A program made the position numbers and the translations under genes. Below are positions 6,401-7,416 of a stretch of 7,416 nucleotides of DNA, piece by piece. Position 1 is the stretch's first letter. The number at the start of each line of letters is the position of its first letter. The DNA comes from Pseudomonadota bacterium (lineage in GTDB: Bacteria; Desulfobacterota; Desulfovibrionia; Desulfovibrionales; Desulfovibrionaceae), in NCBI GenBank assembly GCA_023390395.1, contig JAEWCY010000030.1, positions 1 through 7,416 of the forward strand. Direction: 5' to 3'. The notes under the pieces were generated by a model. The model saw only the letters and a list, made by a program, of their open reading frames with translations, did not search any database and was not told the DNA's origin.

Positions 6401-7259
6401 ATGGGACCTGCGCGTGGACCGGCTGGACTGGGACGCCTACTTTCCCCGGCCGCCGGCGGCCGGGCCGCCGCCCTTGTCCGAGCTGCGAAAGCCCCTGGAC
6501 CTGCGCCTCGTGCGCGAGCTGGCCCTGGACGCCCGCATCGCCTTCGGCTGGCTGAAAAAAGGCAACGTGACCTTCGACGCCTCCACGGTCACGGCCGGCG
6601 CCAAGGGCGGCCAGTTCACCTACCGCCAGGAATCGCCGCGCTTCTACGGCGGCCGGTTCTTCGCGGAAGTGCGCGGCGACGCCCGAGAGGCGGCGCTCAA
6701 GACCATGATCGAACTCAAGCTCGAAAGCATCGAGATCGCGCGCTTCCTCTGGGACTGGGCCGAGGGCAACACGCTCGACTCCGGCGCGGCCACCTTCATC
6801 CTGGCCGCGCGCACCAGCGGCGAGAACGAGCAGGAGCTGCGCGGCAACCTGGCCGGCAACGCCAGCCTGCAGATCACCCGCGGCAACCTCAAGGTGCGCG
6901 AGCCCGCCTCCAAGCCCGGCGGCGAACCCACCTACGAGCGCATCCCCTTCGACGTCTTCTCCTCGTCCTGGTTTTCCAAGGGCGGCGTGGCCCACTCCGA
7001 CGACTTCCGCATCGAAAGCCCGCGCATGCGCGTGGCCGGCAAGGGCTTCGTGGACCTGCGCGACGAATCCATCAACCTGTCGCTTTCCGCCTCGCTCGCC
7101 GGCGGCGGCGAGGTGCCGGCCACCATCGTCGGCCCCCTGGACGGCCCCAAGCTCACCATCGACCGCAGCAAGCTCCTCGGCGACATGGTCTACCGCGTGC
7201 TCCAAGGCATCGTCAGCATCCCCGGCAAGGCCGTCACCCGCATCCTGCAGATCCGCTGA
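3474..7259 (+). CDS. AsmA-superfamily protein (large, YhdP/TamB length class)
   Basis: This 1261-residue protein is predicted to be anchored in the inner membrane by one N-terminal helix (about 19-36), with the rest in the periplasm. After the helix comes the AsmA N-terminal signature: ALTDALGRRVTIEGEVSV (54-71), APWFGLAMGPVAVAEGPGF (74-92), GRGNWEDL (137-144) and ASVDYRD (172-178). A Pro/Ala-rich linker lies near 325-365. A long middle part follows of alternating short strands rich in Leu, Gly and Ala. The C-terminal AsmA domain is well kept, with YGGRF near 1055, GNLAGNASLQITRGNL near 1122, an IESPRMRVAGKGFVDL strand pair near 1178, and IVGPLDGPKLTID near 1215. Family members (E. coli AsmA, YhdP, TamB, YdbH) form long beta-grooves, and YhdP, TamB and YdbH are implicated in moving phospholipid to the outer membrane. 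A similar role is likely here by homology. The ATG at 3474 is forced by an in-frame TAG at 3462, and its ribosome site is weak (TAGG). I cannot tell which AsmA subfamily it is, so no symbol is given. Confidence 0.93.
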   Translation: MPSAAPSKLAGSIRRLPRVIAIIAVCGALLVFALPYAARQVIGAQRLKAVAEQALTDALGRRVTIEGEVSVMFAPWFGLAMGPVAVAEGPGFGDGPMLSARRLEMTIRMLPLAARVVSPGSVRVRDLAVHLRRDASGRGNWEDLTAPRTTAATEAPGWEIAPEPRDILVENASVDYRDAATGQAMSVRDVTLKTGHGQPFSFSLAFRANGFLPGGSLECHAGGKASLDPASGAFTLEKTLVESALVLDRPLAAGGASPTRVVARLAAAYDPATARLSITDLDARLPGARLTGSALADAPAGVPKVRAALTLDLDMHGSWRDILGLVPAEGPDSLVAAPPATPREPAPAAPEDAVFSAEIPPPGPGRASLTLNLSAEPGLFSVDGLTLALPKGRIVGAGRFAPGAPASLDASLRAEDVDFDALPRPAGRTTWPWPLPWPTDGAADARLELRRCKIGGLTVSDGHVTGQARDGILRLAPASFALPGGIVSLDARFDAGLPAAPGDRTTPESLGVDVRATIQPFSGESGPVAQPSQARLLGRLRAEGARGNVSAQSPDPARALAVLGLAEAVPAGGPLEVKSAFNLSPGIDRLAAKAALTGLEGKLAGATLRGHMAYDADAAVPVNFDLALDNLDLDRLPELAGGAAGSSGTAGSAPRAEGKLRLERLSGRGVDARNLSLNLALDGRRLDGAVAGGELFGGKLSGKFEAEASGRATASLQLSGAEARRLPGLAGSGLSGAVAAKASLEAAAPAKGHAAAVSAVVEADASQLALGSGGKAQPLSGTKAALTVKGRRAAGEGFEGDASLVLGLASGFGLREARLAAAGPLNLDASGKWRDPAPLKIEASGLLRASETGKAVKASLAGQVSPDGAGGFSASDLRLEAGGLAATLKLAKKGGEAGPTSFSLETGNLAPRKILAEWGLAPPEGLAADKLAKASLALSGTATADACDIKRLSLSVDDVNVSGGAQLAGFDPKRGKWDLRVDRLDWDAYFPRPPAAGPPPLSELRKPLDLRLVRELALDARIAFGWLKKGNVTFDASTVTAGAKGGQFTYRQESPRFYGGRFFAEVRGDAREAALKTMIELKLESIEIARFLWDWAEGNTLDSGAATFILAARTSGENEQELRGNLAGNASLQITRGNLKVREPASKPGGEPTYERIPFDVFSSSWFSKGGVAHSDDFRIESPRMRVAGKGFVDLRDESINLSLSASLAGGGEVPATIVGPLDGPKLTIDRSKLLGDMVYRVLQGIVSIPGKAVTRILQIR

Positions 7260-7261
7260 GG
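7258..7261 (+). promoter_or_regulatory. Ribosome binding site of the gene starting at 7269
   Basis: GAGG overlaps the TGA stop of the AsmA gene and lies seven bases before ATG 7269. It supports a real, closely linked and probably co-transcribed downstream gene. Confidence 0.6.
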
Positions 7262-7268
7262 CGTCGCC

Positions 7269-7416
7269 ATGCCCCCCCTGCCCCCGCCCCCGCCCGTCCT
7301 CGCCGCCGCCGCCCTGGCCCCGGACGGCAGCCTGGCCGACGTGCGGCTGGAAGCGGCCGGCCGGGTGCTGCATCTGGCCGGCCGAGGCGGCGCGGCGGCC
7401 GAGGCGACCAGGGCCC
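7269..7416 (+). CDS. Start of an unidentified protein (partial, runs off the window)
   Basis: An open frame begins with ATG nine bases after the AsmA stop, has a good GAGG site, and stays open to the window end (49 codons plus one base). The visible N-terminus starts MPPLPPPPPVLAAAALAPDG and continues with SLADVRLEAAGRVLHLAGRG, then an Ala/Gly-rich stretch. The proline run is a flexible leader and not a signal peptide, so the product is probably cytosolic. The visible part is too short and too low in complexity to assign a family. The tight spacing suggests an operon with the AsmA gene. Confidence 0.6.
   Translation, partial: MPPLPPPPPVLAAAALAPDGSLADVRLEAAGRVLHLAGRGGAAAEATRA

Noticed and set aside
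1..7416. CRISPR array, tRNA, rRNA, insertion sequence, prophage or defence genes
   Set aside because: No repeat-spacer pattern, tRNA cloverleaf, transposase, integrase or nuclease motif was seen. Base composition is uniform and the genes are ordinary core and envelope types.

Overview
This 7.4 kb window is very GC-rich. It looks like an ordinary chromosomal segment of a high-GC sulfate-reducing deltaproteobacterium of the Desulfovibrionaceae type (Desulfovibrio/Solidesulfovibrio-like). That assignment is inferred from the fused CobA-HemD protein, the base composition and the family mix; no database search was possible. No RNA gene, CRISPR array, insertion sequence or phage gene is visible. 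Six genes are supported, and the right-most one runs off the edge.

Left part (1-2460, minus strand): a two-gene transcription unit. A good sigma70-type promoter (TTGAAA, 17-base spacer, TATGTC; 2430-2458) precedes a 507-residue bifunctional uroporphyrinogen-III methyltransferase/synthase (cobA-hemD). Its stop codon overlaps the GTG start of purN (glycinamide ribonucleotide formyltransferase) by four bases. The first enzyme makes uroporphyrinogen III and methylates it to precorrin-2, the entry to siroheme, cobalamin and, in sulfate reducers, the alternative heme route. The second is a de novo purine enzyme. purN ends inside its own intrinsic terminator: the hairpin codes for the last residues and the T-run contains the stop codon. 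Beyond it (1-163) no gene is seen, but the stretch is dense in hairpins, with a G-quadruplex-type run on the plus strand and a 12-bp inverted repeat at the window edge.

Middle part (2461-3385): a 119-residue predicted lipoprotein on the minus strand and, divergent from it, a 122-residue predicted secreted protein on the plus strand with a GTG start and a perfect AGGAGG. They share a 130-base divergent control region. Neither belongs to a family I can name.

Right part (3474-7259, plus strand): one 1261-residue AsmA-superfamily inner-membrane-anchored periplasmic protein, of the length class of E. coli YhdP and TamB, which are thought to carry phospholipid towards the outer membrane. It is followed nine bases later by the start of another gene, of which 49 codons are visible. 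The lipoprotein, the secreted protein and the AsmA protein are all predicted to be envelope proteins, so the middle and right parts may form a small envelope locus. No clearly new system stands out. The observations most worth a second look are the terminator embedded in the end of purN, the structured block after it, and the two unidentified envelope proteins beside the large AsmA protein.
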